Part shown: positions 35,410-45,144 of the stretch, piece by piece
How the letters are laid out: every line of letters starts with the position of its first letter
How positions within the stretch are numbered: the first letter of the stretch is position 1
Made by a program: the position numbers and the translations under genes
Notes under the pieces: model-generated
Seen by the model: only the letters and a program-made list of their open reading frames with translations
Database searches by the model: none
What the model was told of the DNA's origin: nothing
Source of the DNA: Planktothricoides sp. SR001
GTDB taxonomy: Bacteria; Cyanobacteriota; Cyanobacteriia; Cyanobacteriales; Laspinemataceae
DNA: 52,142 bases
NCBI RefSeq assembly: GCF_001276715.1
Contig: NZ_LIUQ01000030.1
Coordinates: 29,305 to 81,446, forward strand
Direction of reading: 5' to 3'

Positions 35410-38277
35410 TTAAGATTTCATCGGCTGACTATTAATTTCTATCGTCTGTCCGGTAATGGGGAATGATTTACCCCGCTGAACCGCTACGGGTTCCGGTTCT
35501 TCTGACCAGGGGTCAGTTTCCGAGGTTGTCGTGACTTCAGTGGCTTCTAAAACGTCTACTTCCAAAGTTTCGGCAGCATTCACCGCTGAAGTTTCGGACA
35601 GTTCATCAGAGCTTTCTGACAATGTTTCCGAACTATCAGAAATATCGGAGCTAAATCTTAGCTGCCCGTCTCCGAGACTAATATATATCGTGTCACCGGC
35701 GACAAACTTTTGCTCTAGGAGCAAGTTCGCAATGGGATTTTCTAATTCCCGCTGAATGGCTCGTTTGAGGGGTCTAGCCCCATACACCGGATCGTACCCT
35801 ACATCGGCAATATATTTCTGCGCTGCGGGCATTAAATTGAAAGTAATTTTTTGTTCGGCGAGGAGTTTTTCCAGTCGTTTGACCTGAATGGCGACAATTT
35901 GCGCTAGTTCTGAACGGCTGAGGGGGTGGAAAATAATCGTGTCATCTACCCGGTTGAGAAATTCCGGGCGGAAATGTTTGCGTAAAGAATGCATGACTCG
36001 TTTCCGCATTTCCTCATATTTAGAGTCATCCCCGGAAACATCGAGAATATGGTCGCTGCCAATATTGCTGGTCATTACGATGACGGTGTTGCGGAAATCT
36101 ACCACCCGCCCTTGGGAGTCAGTAATGCGGCCATCGTCCAGGACTTGTAGGAGGATATTAAATACGTCCGGGTGGGCTTTTTCTACTTCATCAAATAAGA
36201 CTACGGAGTAAGCATGACGCCGCACCGCTTCCGTGAGTTGACCCCCTTCATCGTATCCCACATAACCGGGAGGGGCGCCGACTAACCGGGCGACGGAATG
36301 TTTTTCCATGTATTCGGACATATCGATGCGAACGATCGCCTCTTCGCTGTCAAACATAGCCTCTGCCAGGGTTCGGGCTAACTCGGTTTTGCCCACTCCC
36401 GTCGGCCCCATAAATAGGAAAGAACCAATGGGACGGCTGGGGTCTTTCATGCCAGCGCGAGCTCGCCGAATAGCCGCCGATACAGCGGTGACGGCTTCTT
36501 GCTGGCCGATGACCCGTTGATGTAGATAGGATTCCAGGTGTAGGAGTTTTTGTCGTTCCGATTCTAATAACCGATTTACGGGAATGCCGGTCCATTTGGC
36601 GACAATTTCCGCAATATCCGATTCGGTGACTTGTTCCCGCAATAGGGTAGCGCCGCTAGATTGTAATTTCAGCAGTTCCGCTTCTTTGGCTTCGCGATCG
36701 CGCTGCAAAACTGCCAACTGTCCGTATTTCAACCGTGAAGCCCGTTCCAGTTCATATTTCCGTTCTGCTTGTTCGATTTGCACCCGGATTTGGTCTTCTT
36801 CTTCTTTTAAAGTATTGATGTCATCCAAAAGATGCTTTTCCGTTTGCCACTGAGAACTGAGGGATTCTTGTTTGGTTTTCAGAGAGGTAATTTCTGAGTT
36901 AATTCGGGCTAACCGTTCTTTGGAGGAACGATAAGCACTCGACCCAACGACTCCTTCCCCTTCTCCTTCCAGAGACAGTTTTTCCATTTCTAACTGCATT
37001 AACCGCCGGTCTACCCCTTCCAGTTCCGCCGGTTTAGAGGTAATTTCCATTTTTAGTTTTGCTGCCGCTTCGTCTACCAGGTCGATCGCTTTATCGGGCA
37101 AAAACCGCTCGGAAATATAGCGATCGCTCAACGTAGCTGCTGCCACCAAAGCGGAATCCAGGATTTTCACCCCGTGGTGGACTTCATAGCGTTCTTTCAG
37201 ACCCCGCAAAATGGAGATGGTATTTTCCACCGTAGGCTGACCCACAAACACTTGTTGAAAACGCCGTTCCAGGGCGGCATCTTTTTCAATATGTTTGCGA
37301 TATTCATCCAAGGTGGTAGCGCCAATACAGCGGATTTCTCCCCTAGCTAACATGGGTTTGAGCAGGTTACTGGCATCCATTGTCCCCTGTCCGGCCCCTG
37401 CCCCTACGACCGTATGGAGTTCGTCAATAAATAGGACAATTTGCCCGTCGGATTGAATTACTTCCCGCAAAACCGCCCGGAGTCGTTGCTCAAATTCCCC
37501 GCGAAATTTCGCCCCAGCAATCAAGCTGCCCATGTCCAGGGAAATCAACTGACGATTTTTCAGGGATTCCGGCACATCCCCATTCAGGATCCGTTGGGCT
37601 AAGGCTTCGGCGATCGCGGTTTTGCCCACCCCTGGCTCCCCAATGAGTACGGGATTATTTTTCGTCCGCCGCGAAAGTACCTGAATCACTCGGCGAATTT
37701 CCTCATCTCGACCAATTACCGGATCTAATTTACCTTTGCGGGCTTCTTCGGTTAAATCGCGGCCATACTTTTCCAGGGCTTCATATTGACTTTCTGGGTT
37801 TTGATCGGTGACTTTGGTATTGCCGCGAATGGTTTTAATCGCTGCTGCCAGTTGTTGTTGCTCAAAGGGAGTCCGGGGGTCTTGGGTGGAGGCTTTCATT
37901 ACCCGTCGTCCGACTCGTTCTTCTTCTGCCAAAGCCAGCAGAATATGTTCCACAGAGATAAAATTATCGTTCCAATTTACCCGCGCTTCTTCCGCTTTGT
38001 CCAACATCACATCTAAACTACGGCCTAAGTACAACTCCGTGGTGTTGGGGACTTTCGGCTGTCGGACGGCAAAGGCGTTGAGTTGTTGTAGAAGCTTTTC
38101 CGGGAGAATTCCCGCACGAGTCAGAACTCGGTTGGCTAATGATTTTTGTTCCAGGAGGGCGATCGCCACGTGCTCCACTTCTAAATATTGATGCTGATAG
38201 CGACGCGCAACATCTTGGGATTTGACAATTGCTTCCCAAGCGGTATCGGTGAATTTACTAGGGTCGGTGGGCTGCAT
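35410..38277 (-). CDS. clpB: ClpB disaggregase with acidic C-terminal extension
   Basis: 955 aa; typical ClpB is about 860-880. An N-domain (1 to about 150) is followed by D1 with Walker [10 protein letters not shown] and Walker [15 protein letters not shown], the middle coiled coil (about 410-530) that binds DnaK, and D2 with GPTGVGKTE and [12 protein letters not shown]. The conserved core ends near [13 protein letters not shown]. About 80 further residues are Ser/Glu/Asp/Thr-rich with no similarity I recognise. Cyanobacteria carry more than one ClpB; I cannot say from sequence which this is. No CIRCE box was seen upstream. An ATP-driven hexamer that threads aggregated proteins. Confidence 0.96.
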   Translation of the reverse strand: MQPTDPSKFTDTAWEAIVKSQDVARRYQHQYLEVEHVAIALLEQKSLANRVLTRAGILPEKLLQQLNAFAVRQPKVPNTTELYLGRSLDVMLDKAEEARVNWNDNFISVEHILLALAEEERVGRRVMKASTQDPRTPFEQQQLAAAIKTIRGNTKVTDQNPESQYEALEKYGRDLTEEARKGKLDPVIGRDEEIRRVIQVLSRRTKNNPVLIGEPGVGKTAIAEALAQRILNGDVPESLKNRQLISLDMGSLIAGAKFRGEFEQRLRAVLREVIQSDGQIVLFIDELHTVVGAGAGQGTMDASNLLKPMLARGEIRCIGATTLDEYRKHIEKDAALERRFQQVFVGQPTVENTISILRGLKERYEVHHGVKILDSALVAAATLSDRYISERFLPDKAIDLVDEAAAKLKMEITSKPAELEGVDRRLMQLEMEKLSLEGEGEGVVGSSAYRSSKERLARINSEITSLKTKQESLSSQWQTEKHLLDDINTLKEEEDQIRVQIEQAERKYELERASRLKYGQLAVLQRDREAKEAELLKLQSSGATLLREQVTESDIAEIVAKWTGIPVNRLLESERQKLLHLESYLHQRVIGQQEAVTAVSAAIRRARAGMKDPSRPIGSFLFMGPTGVGKTELARTLAEAMFDSEEAIVRIDMSEYMEKHSVARLVGAPPGYVGYDEGGQLTEAVRRHAYSVVLFDEVEKAHPDVFNILLQVLDDGRITDSQGRVVDFRNTVIVMTSNIGSDHILDVSGDDSKYEEMRKRVMHSLRKHFRPEFLNRVDDTIIFHPLSRSELAQIVAIQVKRLEKLLAEQKITFNLMPAAQKYIADVGYDPVYGARPLKRAIQRELENPIANLLLEQKFVAGDTIYISLGDGQLRFSSDISDSSETLSESSDELSETSAVNAAETLEVDVLEATEVTTTSETDPWSEEPEPVAVQRGKSFPITGQTIEINSQPMKS

Positions 38278-38717
38278 ACGTGGAAATCTTCTCTTAGATG
38301 ACAGCTATATTTTAGTAGAGTGACAGATATTTTTTGCAGACAACAGCAATGAAATCCGTCTAGATTCAGGCAAATCATACCAAATGACTATCCCAGAAAC
38401 CAGGTTTCTTTTTGGGATATCACAGTTATCTATTTTTCGCCACCAAGAAACCCGGTTTCTCTTTTCTCAACAATACCGCTGTCAACACCCATCCGGTGCC
38501 AATCACTATCCGAAAATAAAATAGTCAACAATACTGCTGTCCACTGTCTCAGAAACCGGGTTTAAGAAGGTGAATATCAAAAAAAGGACTTTATTCTTGT
38601 TTCAAGGGATTTCCAGCCCTCGCCAATAAAAACGGTTGATCAAGGCATGATCGCACCTCTGGAAAGAAACCAAAACCCTCTGTGTATCTCTGTGTCTCTG
38701 GGGTAAAAATTCGCCCT
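38278..38717. repeat. Intergenic repeats between clpB and the DUF1611 gene
   Basis: No gene. Several copies or variants of the AGAAACCCGGTTTCT palindrome (about 38395, 38447, 38551) and a CTCTGTGTATCTCTGTGTCT element (38679) that recurs inverted at other sites. The clpB promoter must lie at the left end. Confidence 0.6.
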
Positions 38718-39731
38718 TTAAAATCCTAACTTTTCTTGCAAAAGTTCTTGCAAATGCGGCAAAGATTTCCGTTGAGGCAAACTTAAAGCTTTCACTCCCG
38801 TGAGTTTTTCTACTAATTCCACTCCGGCACTATCGCTGGTGGCAATCCCACTCACTAAATCGGGGTGCAAGCCAAAACTGTTAATTAACGCCAATACAGA
38901 ATAAGGATCGGACGAACAAATCACCGTACAACGAATCTGATCTTGAATTTCATCTAAAACTATCGATCCATTGTAGGGTTCTAATGGGGAAGCCCCCGCT
39001 TCTGCCACCACTACATCGGGCTTTTCGGCGGCAATTTTGGCTAATAATTTATGGACAGCAACCCGAAACTCATCTTCAGGACAAACCGTAGAGGGTAAAC
39101 CGACATCGACAAAATCAAATATCGCATCAGCCCCCGCATCTTCCATTGATAAAATATCATGGTATTGTCCGGCCCCGGCAAATTTAGCTCCCACTACTTT
39201 TAAACCCGATCGCTTCAATTGAGAAATAATCGATCGAATAGATGTAGTCTTGCCACAAGACATAGAAGTACCCACCACCATTACCGTGGGACATTGGTAA
39301 TTTGTCTCTGAAATATCTGGGGCAAAATCCTGCATACAAACTTTCTTTCCTTCCCGGACAACATGACCTTGATAAGTCATCGATGCCATCGGGTCTGCCA
39401 AAAATGACTCAGATGTCACCCGACCAAACAGACCCCCTTCGGTCATAGCTTGCATCACCCCATCATCGCCGATACTTTGCCAATCTCCCACCGCTTCCAA
39501 AGTAGCGCGACGCACCCCAAAAGCACCGACCACTAAATCTCCTTCCATTACCTCCGTCATTCTTCCTGTAGGCAGTTCCACTACTAAGTGATTTCCAGAA
39601 GGAGAAATCACTTCCCCGACCACATAATCCCCGGTTTCCCATTGCTCTTGTGGTAAAACACGCACCTCAAATGGGCGAGATTCTAAATCAGAAATCCGGG
39701 TCATTGATGTGAAGAAATACTTTTGAAACAT
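38718..39731 (-). CDS. DUF1611/DgcN-like P-loop protein
   Basis: 337 aa. The C-terminal half has a P-loop GTSMSCGKTTSIRSI (about 150-164) and the family-like run VVGAKFAGAGQYHDILSMEDAGADAIFDFVDVGLPST, then VVVAEAGASP. The N-terminal half is a beta-rich domain with VVGEVISPSGNHLVVELPTGR. DUF1611 members near amino-acid epimerase genes (DgcN) have been linked to D-glutamate or acidic amino-acid metabolism. It is divergent from a flavin reductase/M20 carboxypeptidase pair, which would fit a peptide or amino-acid pathway. ATG 39731 is used; ATG 39704 is a possible alternative. Confidence 0.7.
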   Translation of the reverse strand: MFQKYFFTSMTRISDLESRPFEVRVLPQEQWETGDYVVGEVISPSGNHLVVELPTGRMTEVMEGDLVVGAFGVRRATLEAVGDWQSIGDDGVMQAMTEGGLFGRVTSESFLADPMASMTYQGHVVREGKKVCMQDFAPDISETNYQCPTVMVVGTSMSCGKTTSIRSIISQLKRSGLKVVGAKFAGAGQYHDILSMEDAGADAIFDFVDVGLPSTVCPEDEFRVAVHKLLAKIAAEKPDVVVAEAGASPLEPYNGSIVLDEIQDQIRCTVICSSDPYSVLALINSFGLHPDLVSGIATSDSAGVELVEKLTGVKALSLPQRKSLPHLQELLQEKLGF

Positions 39732-40135
39732 AATTCTTAGCGCCTTGTCAAATCTTCATAGCTATTTTCATGCTGATGATGATGAATCAAGCTATTGTGT
39801 TTCGCTATTGTATAGCGGTTTGTCCCTGATGAACGATCACTTTTTCGTCAGTTTATGTCGCTCCCCCTCAAAGCACAATGAAAAATTAGATTAAATTTGA
39901 TGTGAAATGGCGGAAATTCTGGGGAACTTCAATGATTTATGAATTTTTTTATATTTTTGTGAAAAAAAAATACATTTTGACAAAAATTGTTAAGATAAAT
40001 TTTACAAGGCCACTAACGATCATATTTAGTAGAATTAAACTGCCTGGAGCGATCGCGGATTCAGCCCGGTGACAGTCTCGATCGGTTTAACAATTCTGAT
40101 CGATATGCTGTAATAGAAGAGTCTAAGTGATTGGC
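39732..40135. other. AT-rich divergent intergenic region
   Basis: No gene. From 39890 to 40010 the DNA is very AT-rich with A- and T-runs, and a TTGACA-like hexamer occurs at about 39976; I could not place a matching -10 at good spacing. Confidence 0.35.
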
Positions 40136-40214
40136 CTGTGCTAACCGTCAGGGAACTATCACAGTCGCGGGCAGCTACCCAGGGGAAGGACCCCGACAGG
40201 TCATCGGAATACGC
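40136..40214 (+). promoter_or_regulatory. Possible structured mRNA leader
   Basis: Three successive stems can be drawn: CTGTG (40136-40140) with CACAG (40160-40164), GGG (40169-40171) with CCC (40178-40180), and GGGG (40182-40185) with CCCC (40191-40194). They sit just before the flavin reductase ATG in a GC-rich block unlike its AT-rich surroundings. I do not recognise a known riboswitch class. Confidence 0.3.
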
Positions 40215-40227
40215 GGAGCAAAATTTT

Positions 40228-40830
40228 ATGTCTGTCCCAAATAAGCTGGTCAGTCTTGATGTAAACAAAGCCTTATGGGAGCGTTTTTTCTATGTCTCAC
40301 CACTCGTTATTGTGGGCAGTCGAGAAGAAGACGGCAGCTACGATCTAGCGCCAAAGAGTATGACTATGCCGTTAGGTTGGGATAATTACTTCGGATTTAT
40401 TTGCACCCCAAAACATCGCACTTACGCCAATATTAAACAATCCCAAAGTTTTACTGTCACCTTTCCCCGACCGGAACAAGTGGTTCTGACTAGCCTGAGT
40501 GCGGCGCCCCGTTGTGAGGATGATTCTAAACCAACTTTAGCGACTTTACCCACATTTCCAGCCAGCAAGGTGGATGGAATATTTCTCAAAGATGGCTATT
40601 TATTTATTGAATGCGAACTCGATCGCATTGTGGATGGGTTCGGGGAAAATAGTTTAATTGCCGGAAAAATTGTCGCGGTTCAGGTTCAAGAAGCGGCGCT
40701 AAGAATGAGCGATCGCGACGATCAAGATTTACTGCTAAATTCACCGTTACTGGCTTATCTCTCACCCGGACGGTACGCCACTATTAATCATAGTTGCTCA
40801 TTTCCCTTTTACAACGGGTATAAAAGATAA
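40228..40830 (+). CDS. Flavin reductase-like FMN-binding protein
   Basis: 200 aa from the ATG at 40228 with GCGGAG upstream; a longer reading from 40138 would cover a GC-rich stem-forming leader. The split-barrel FMN-binding pattern is visible: YVSPLVIVGSREEDGSYDLAPKSM, NYFGFICTPKHRTYANIKQSQSFTVTFP and FIECELDRIV. Such proteins reduce flavin with NAD(P)H or bind FMN as oxidoreductases. Its stop overlaps the next start (TAATG), so it is translationally coupled to the M20 peptidase. The exact reaction is unknown. Confidence 0.85.
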   Translation: MSVPNKLVSLDVNKALWERFFYVSPLVIVGSREEDGSYDLAPKSMTMPLGWDNYFGFICTPKHRTYANIKQSQSFTVTFPRPEQVVLTSLSAAPRCEDDSKPTLATLPTFPASKVDGIFLKDGYLFIECELDRIVDGFGENSLIAGKIVAVQVQEAALRMSDRDDQDLLLNSPLLAYLSPGRYATINHSCSFPFYNGYKR

Positions 40831-42014
40831 TGAAGATCGATCCTCTCCAGGCGAAAATTGCACAACGGTTGCGAGATTATCTCCACAATCGCCAAACCGA
40901 GATGACTAATTTATTGGCACAATTAGTGCTGGCTGAGTCTCCGTCGGTGGTAGCAGAATCACAACACCAAGTCTTAAGTCTGCTTCAGACAGAATTAGAA
41001 CAAAGAAATTATCGAGTTAAGCGGATACCGGGGCAGAAAACAGGTGGGCAACTGTTCGCAGTTCCGGGCGATCGCACCAAAAACCAATCGATTCAAATGC
41101 TCTTAGGGCATTGTGACACCGTATGGCCGTTGAACACTTTAAAAAAAATGCCCCTACGTCAGAAACAGGGGAAAATGTATGGGCCGGGAATCTATGATAT
41201 GAAAGCGGGATTAGTTCAAGTCATCTTTGCTTTAGAAGCATTGCGGGCTTTGGAAATCCAGCCAGAAATTGCTCCAGTAATTTTTATTAATTCTGATGAA
41301 GAAATTGGCAGTAATGAATCCAAAGTTCATATTCAAAGATTGGCAAAAGTTGCCGATCGCGTCTTTGTCATGGAACCGTCCCTCGGTCCGAGTGGAAAAT
41401 TGAAAACACAACGTAAAGGACTCGGTGAATTTACTGTTCACGTCATCGGTAAAGCTGCCCATGCTGGGTTAGAACCAGAAAAAGGGGCCAGCGCAATTTT
41501 AGAATTATCCTTTGCCATTCAGCAATTATTTGCCCTCAATGATCCAGAACGCGGTATCACTGTGAATGTGGGCAATATTGATGGGGGAATTCGCCCCAAT
41601 GTGATTGCCCCTTCCAGTAAAGCAGTGGTGGATGTGCGGGTACTCCACCGAGAAGATGCCGATCGCATTGACGCCAAAATTCGCTCGCTTCAACCCAGTA
41701 CCCCAGGCACTAAAATTATTGTCGAGGGAGGATTCGATCGCCCGCCTTTGGAAAAAACCCCTGGAAATCAGCAATTATGGCAACGAGCTCAAAAAGCAGC
41801 CTCGGAGTTGGGCATAGAAATTGATGAAGCCACCGCTGGGGGAGGATCTGATGGGAACTTTACCAGTTTATATGCTCCCACATTAGATGGTCTGGGGGCA
41901 GTGGGAGATGCAGCCCATGCACCGGGAGAATTTGTCTATTTGGATCTTATGGTCGAGCGATCGGCTTTGTTATCTCGATTATTGTTAGAGTCTGCGATTA
42001 AAAATATTGGATGA
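40830..42014 (+). CDS. M20 family metallopeptidase (glutamate carboxypeptidase-like)
   Basis: 394 aa. The dizinc site is intact: LGHCDTVWP (His, Asp), YDMKAGL (bridging Asp), NSDEEIGS (catalytic Glu-Glu), an EPS acidic ligand and the terminal DAAHAPGEF His. The dimerisation domain includes GKAAHAGLEPEKGASAILEL. The order and spacing match the carboxypeptidase G2/ArgE/DapE group, closest to glutamate carboxypeptidase. It is likely to release a C-terminal Glu or related residue in the cytoplasm. Coupled to the flavin reductase upstream. Confidence 0.92.
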   Translation: MKIDPLQAKIAQRLRDYLHNRQTEMTNLLAQLVLAESPSVVAESQHQVLSLLQTELEQRNYRVKRIPGQKTGGQLFAVPGDRTKNQSIQMLLGHCDTVWPLNTLKKMPLRQKQGKMYGPGIYDMKAGLVQVIFALEALRALEIQPEIAPVIFINSDEEIGSNESKVHIQRLAKVADRVFVMEPSLGPSGKLKTQRKGLGEFTVHVIGKAAHAGLEPEKGASAILELSFAIQQLFALNDPERGITVNVGNIDGGIRPNVIAPSSKAVVDVRVLHREDADRIDAKIRSLQPSTPGTKIIVEGGFDRPPLEKTPGNQQLWQRAQKAASELGIEIDEATAGGGSDGNFTSLYAPTLDGLGAVGDAAHAPGEFVYLDLMVERSALLSRLLLESAIKNIG

Positions 42015-42021
42015 TGAAGTG

Positions 42022-43932
42022 TTAAAAATCTTTTGGGAAAAAAGCAGCGTTTTCTCTGGCGATGGTGTTGACTACTAAGGCGCGATCGAGAAAGTCGTTA
42101 CTTCTTTCACAAGAACTTTCCGCAATTAACACGCAACCATGACAAGCTGCCCCTTGTAATAATGCATCGTCTTCGCGATCGCCGGGGATATGTTGAGAGC
42201 AAATCGGATCGTTAGAACATATTTCTCCGCTTTCTAAGGCTAGTTCGAGGTAATATTCTAAGCGATCGCCGATTTCAATTAATCCCCCTAATGTGCCTTC
42301 AGAACCACTCGAACCCGTATAAATTAATATACCATAACCGAGGTCATCATTAGCATAAATTCTTTCTTTAATTGCCGTAGAAGAATAGCCGCATTTTAAG
42401 GAAATGGTAGTAATTAATAAATGGGATAAAGAATGCAGCATGATGTATGGCATTCCCGGAAAATGTTCCTCTTTTTTGGGAATATTGTTAATTTCTAGCC
42501 ATGCTTTATAGCCTCTTTGTAAATCTTTGCAGCGTTCGATTACCGGCGATCGCTCTGCCCAAGTTTTGATTTTTTCTTGGTTGAAAGAAAAGAAAATTCC
42601 CTCTCCTTTATTGGCGATCGCGGGCACCCATGATATTCCACTGGTTTCCCAGTCTAAACTTGCCCGACGGACATTAATATCTAATTCCCCGTTAATATCT
42701 GGCATTACCGCTTCAAACCGCGTAAAACCTACTTGGGCAATTACTTCTCGGAGGCGGTGAACTAAGACAATTTTATCTAGGAAAGGTTGCCAGTTACTTT
42801 CGATGGGTTTTCTGCGTAAATATGCCTCAAAATCTACCTCATCAATAGGTTTATTTTGTGCTGCTTGGGGTTCTGGTCCACAAGCTAACAGCACCTCTAA
42901 CTCCGCCTCTTTAATGGTTTTTTCCACTTCGGGATCGTCGCTTTTTCGGCGTTCTAATTCTTCCCACAGTTTATCGATATTAAATGTTTTTAATTCAGCA
43001 TATCTTTTCTTTTTTAATTCATATTTTAAATCTTCAATACTTTCGACTTCCTCTAATTCATCGGGATAAAATTTATCCACGACTTTTCTTAATTCGTGGT
43101 CGGAGTCCGGCAAAGAAATCACGCTGAGAGTTTGACTAAAATAAGCGTTACTAGCCGATCGCACTAATAAACGGCTTTGTTCCGGTTCATTAGTAGGAAT
43201 TAACTCCTCGGTTTCTGGATCTCGTTTATAACCTTGGCATTCTTCTTTGGTGTTTTTAGTCGGATTTAACCACGGGCGATCGCCCAAACATTTGCCTAAT
43301 ATTTTGGAATTGGGTAACTTAGCCAAAGAAAGGGGATGGCGTTTTTTACAAGCGTCACAGCGGACGAAAATTTCCTCAAAATCATTCCCCGAACCCGCTT
43401 CATCTAACCAAATTTGTCCTGGGCAGTTGGTTTGAAAATCTTGATGGGCAAAAGCCCGCCAATTAATATCACTTAAATGGCCATTTACGCAAGCTTGAAC
43501 AAAGCGAACGGGCACCGCATGGCATTTTTTCCCTTCCCATGTACAGCCTTTTTTAATCCCACTCCAAGGGAATAGGGGACGAGTGCGATATAGCTTACCT
43601 TGAATAGTAATATTGCGTTCGATTTGCACTAGAAACCAGCGGGGAAATACAAAAGCATCGATGCCAGAAATCGCCGCCCCCGTCGGGTCGGAATCATCCA
43701 CAGGTGGGGCATAAAGTTGCACATTTTCCCCTGGATTTATCTTTAATATTTTTTGCACTTTTTGCCGCAGACGTTCTTCTTGAATTGGTTGTTTATATCC
43801 TTTCCAATAGGATAAACCGCTAATCACCACAGACTGTTCTGGTAAGTCTACCATTGCCCCCGGCCCAAAGGTAGTAAGTAGTTGACTTTGCCGGAGTTCG
43901 CCATCAGGTTGAATGTTATTTGTATTTGCCAT
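42022..43932 (-). CDS. drmB: DrmB-like DUF1998 protein of a DISARM-related system
   Basis: 636 aa. RQSQLLTTFGPGAMVDLPEQSVVI at the N-terminus is the characteristic DrmB opening. Zinc-type cysteine clusters follow (CVNGHLSDINW, CPGQIW, CDACKKRHPL). A C-terminal DUF1998 domain (LHSLSHLLITTISLKCGYSSTAIKERIY ... GYGILIYTGSSGSEGTLGGL) ends with CSQH and CHGCVLIAESSCE. In DISARM, DrmB forms a complex with the helicase DrmA that loads on invading DNA. It is last in a four-gene minus-strand operon with drmA, a methyltransferase and a putative endonuclease. Confidence 0.92.
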   Translation of the reverse strand: MANTNNIQPDGELRQSQLLTTFGPGAMVDLPEQSVVISGLSYWKGYKQPIQEERLRQKVQKILKINPGENVQLYAPPVDDSDPTGAAISGIDAFVFPRWFLVQIERNITIQGKLYRTRPLFPWSGIKKGCTWEGKKCHAVPVRFVQACVNGHLSDINWRAFAHQDFQTNCPGQIWLDEAGSGNDFEEIFVRCDACKKRHPLSLAKLPNSKILGKCLGDRPWLNPTKNTKEECQGYKRDPETEELIPTNEPEQSRLLVRSASNAYFSQTLSVISLPDSDHELRKVVDKFYPDELEEVESIEDLKYELKKKRYAELKTFNIDKLWEELERRKSDDPEVEKTIKEAELEVLLACGPEPQAAQNKPIDEVDFEAYLRRKPIESNWQPFLDKIVLVHRLREVIAQVGFTRFEAVMPDINGELDINVRRASLDWETSGISWVPAIANKGEGIFFSFNQEKIKTWAERSPVIERCKDLQRGYKAWLEINNIPKKEEHFPGMPYIMLHSLSHLLITTISLKCGYSSTAIKERIYANDDLGYGILIYTGSSGSEGTLGGLIEIGDRLEYYLELALESGEICSNDPICSQHIPGDREDDALLQGAACHGCVLIAESSCERSNDFLDRALVVNTIARENAAFFPKDF

Positions 43933-44192
43933 AGGATTAGGTTTTAATGGTGGGTTAATGGTGGGTATTTTTTACCACAAAGACACAAAGGACACGAAGT
44001 TTAAGTAGGGTGTGTTAGGCGCGGTGATAATTAATATTATAAACCATTAAATGAACTGTCCGCGCCGTAACGCACCTGTTTAGGTTGAGGGTACAGAAAC
44101 CGGGTTTCTTAGTTAACCTTTGGATATTTGCGTAAATTTTCGCAGAAACCCGGTTTCTTGGTTGCTTAATTAGCGTTGAATATTAAATTTTA
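43933..44192. repeat. Repeat-rich gap upstream of drmB
   Basis: GGATTAGGTTTTAATGGTGG then a TTTTTTACCACAAAGACACA element (about 43933-44000) also occurs just upstream of the methyltransferase (46352-46411). Two AGAAACCGGGTTTCT-type palindromes (44097, 44145) and a GTAACGCACC element follow. The operon may be split into two transcripts here. Confidence 0.65.
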
Positions 44193-45104
44193 TTAAAAAT
44201 GACCCTGATTGAGAACATTCTCCATTGATGGGCTTGTATCATCAATGAGAGATTGGATCTTATCGATCATTCTTTGAAATACATCACTATAGTATCTAGA
44301 GGAATCCAAAAAATCTATATATTCCTGTCTATGGTTTCGTCTTGCTTCTGGGGTTCTATACTCTTGGCGAATATTAGAGGACATTCGCTTCGTCTTGCGG
44401 ACGATTAGAACATCATCAATTTGAGTTGAGATCAGCGAAACTGGGGTCATATCCAGAAATTCACAGACAATAAAATATAAAGATCCAGGAACAGCAGTTT
44501 TTAAGTCTCGACTTGTCGCTACTGCCTCTTGAAACATCGTTTTGTCTAGATTAGTTTTACACTCTGCACAAACATATCCAAGATGTGACTCAATGAACTT
44601 ACAATCTTGAAATTCTCGGTCGAATGATGATTTTAGATATAATTTTTTACCCAAGATAAAGTCTTGGTCTTTACTTCTAATAATTGGTTCACCACCTTGA
44701 CCTAAATTTCCCAGAGATGATAGAAAACTTAATCCAGCAAACGTATTTCTCGGTCCTAACTCAAAAGAATCATCGATTCCCCGCAAACTACGAAAAACTA
44801 CTTGTGGCAAGAATTCTTCTAGGATAGTATTGTCTAGTTTTAACTGTCCTTTCTGTCTGTATAGAAAGTTTTCTGCACTATCAAAAATAAAATCAAGTTC
44901 GATAAAACGCTTGTATCGATTGGTTGCCTCGACGAGTCTTTCAACCGTATCCGGTTGACCCCGTTCAATTGATTCCATATCCGATATCCATTGATGATAC
45001 TTTCTGATTGCTTCTTCTAACCGTTCTCGATCAGATTCAGGTAAGCGACGGTTGTTGAGACAAGCGATTAACTTTGTGTAATGAGGTCGAGAAATCTCAG
45101 GCAT
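44193..45104 (-). CDS. Putative Bpu10I-like restriction endonuclease
   Basis: 303 aa. The N-terminal 110 residues are helical and charged. In the centre, PRNTFAGLSFLSSLG and YVCAECKTNLDKTMFQEAVATSRDLKTAVPG resemble the catalytic region of Bpu10I-type endonucleases, where Glu and Lys of ECK would belong to a PD-(D/E)XK site; DQDFILGKKLYLKSS lies upstream and could supply the first Asp. Placement directly after a DNA methyltransferase (40 bp) supports an R-M pair. It is not a PLD-type DrmC. Family assignment is from memory of motifs; function as a nuclease is inference. Confidence 0.6.
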   Translation of the reverse strand: MPEISRPHYTKLIACLNNRRLPESDRERLEEAIRKYHQWISDMESIERGQPDTVERLVEATNRYKRFIELDFIFDSAENFLYRQKGQLKLDNTILEEFLPQVVFRSLRGIDDSFELGPRNTFAGLSFLSSLGNLGQGGEPIIRSKDQDFILGKKLYLKSSFDREFQDCKFIESHLGYVCAECKTNLDKTMFQEAVATSRDLKTAVPGSLYFIVCEFLDMTPVSLISTQIDDVLIVRKTKRMSSNIRQEYRTPEARRNHRQEYIDFLDSSRYYSDVFQRMIDKIQSLIDDTSPSMENVLNQGHF

Positions 45105-45144
45105 AGAGTGAAGTTTTATTTTTATTTTATTGATAATTTTACAA

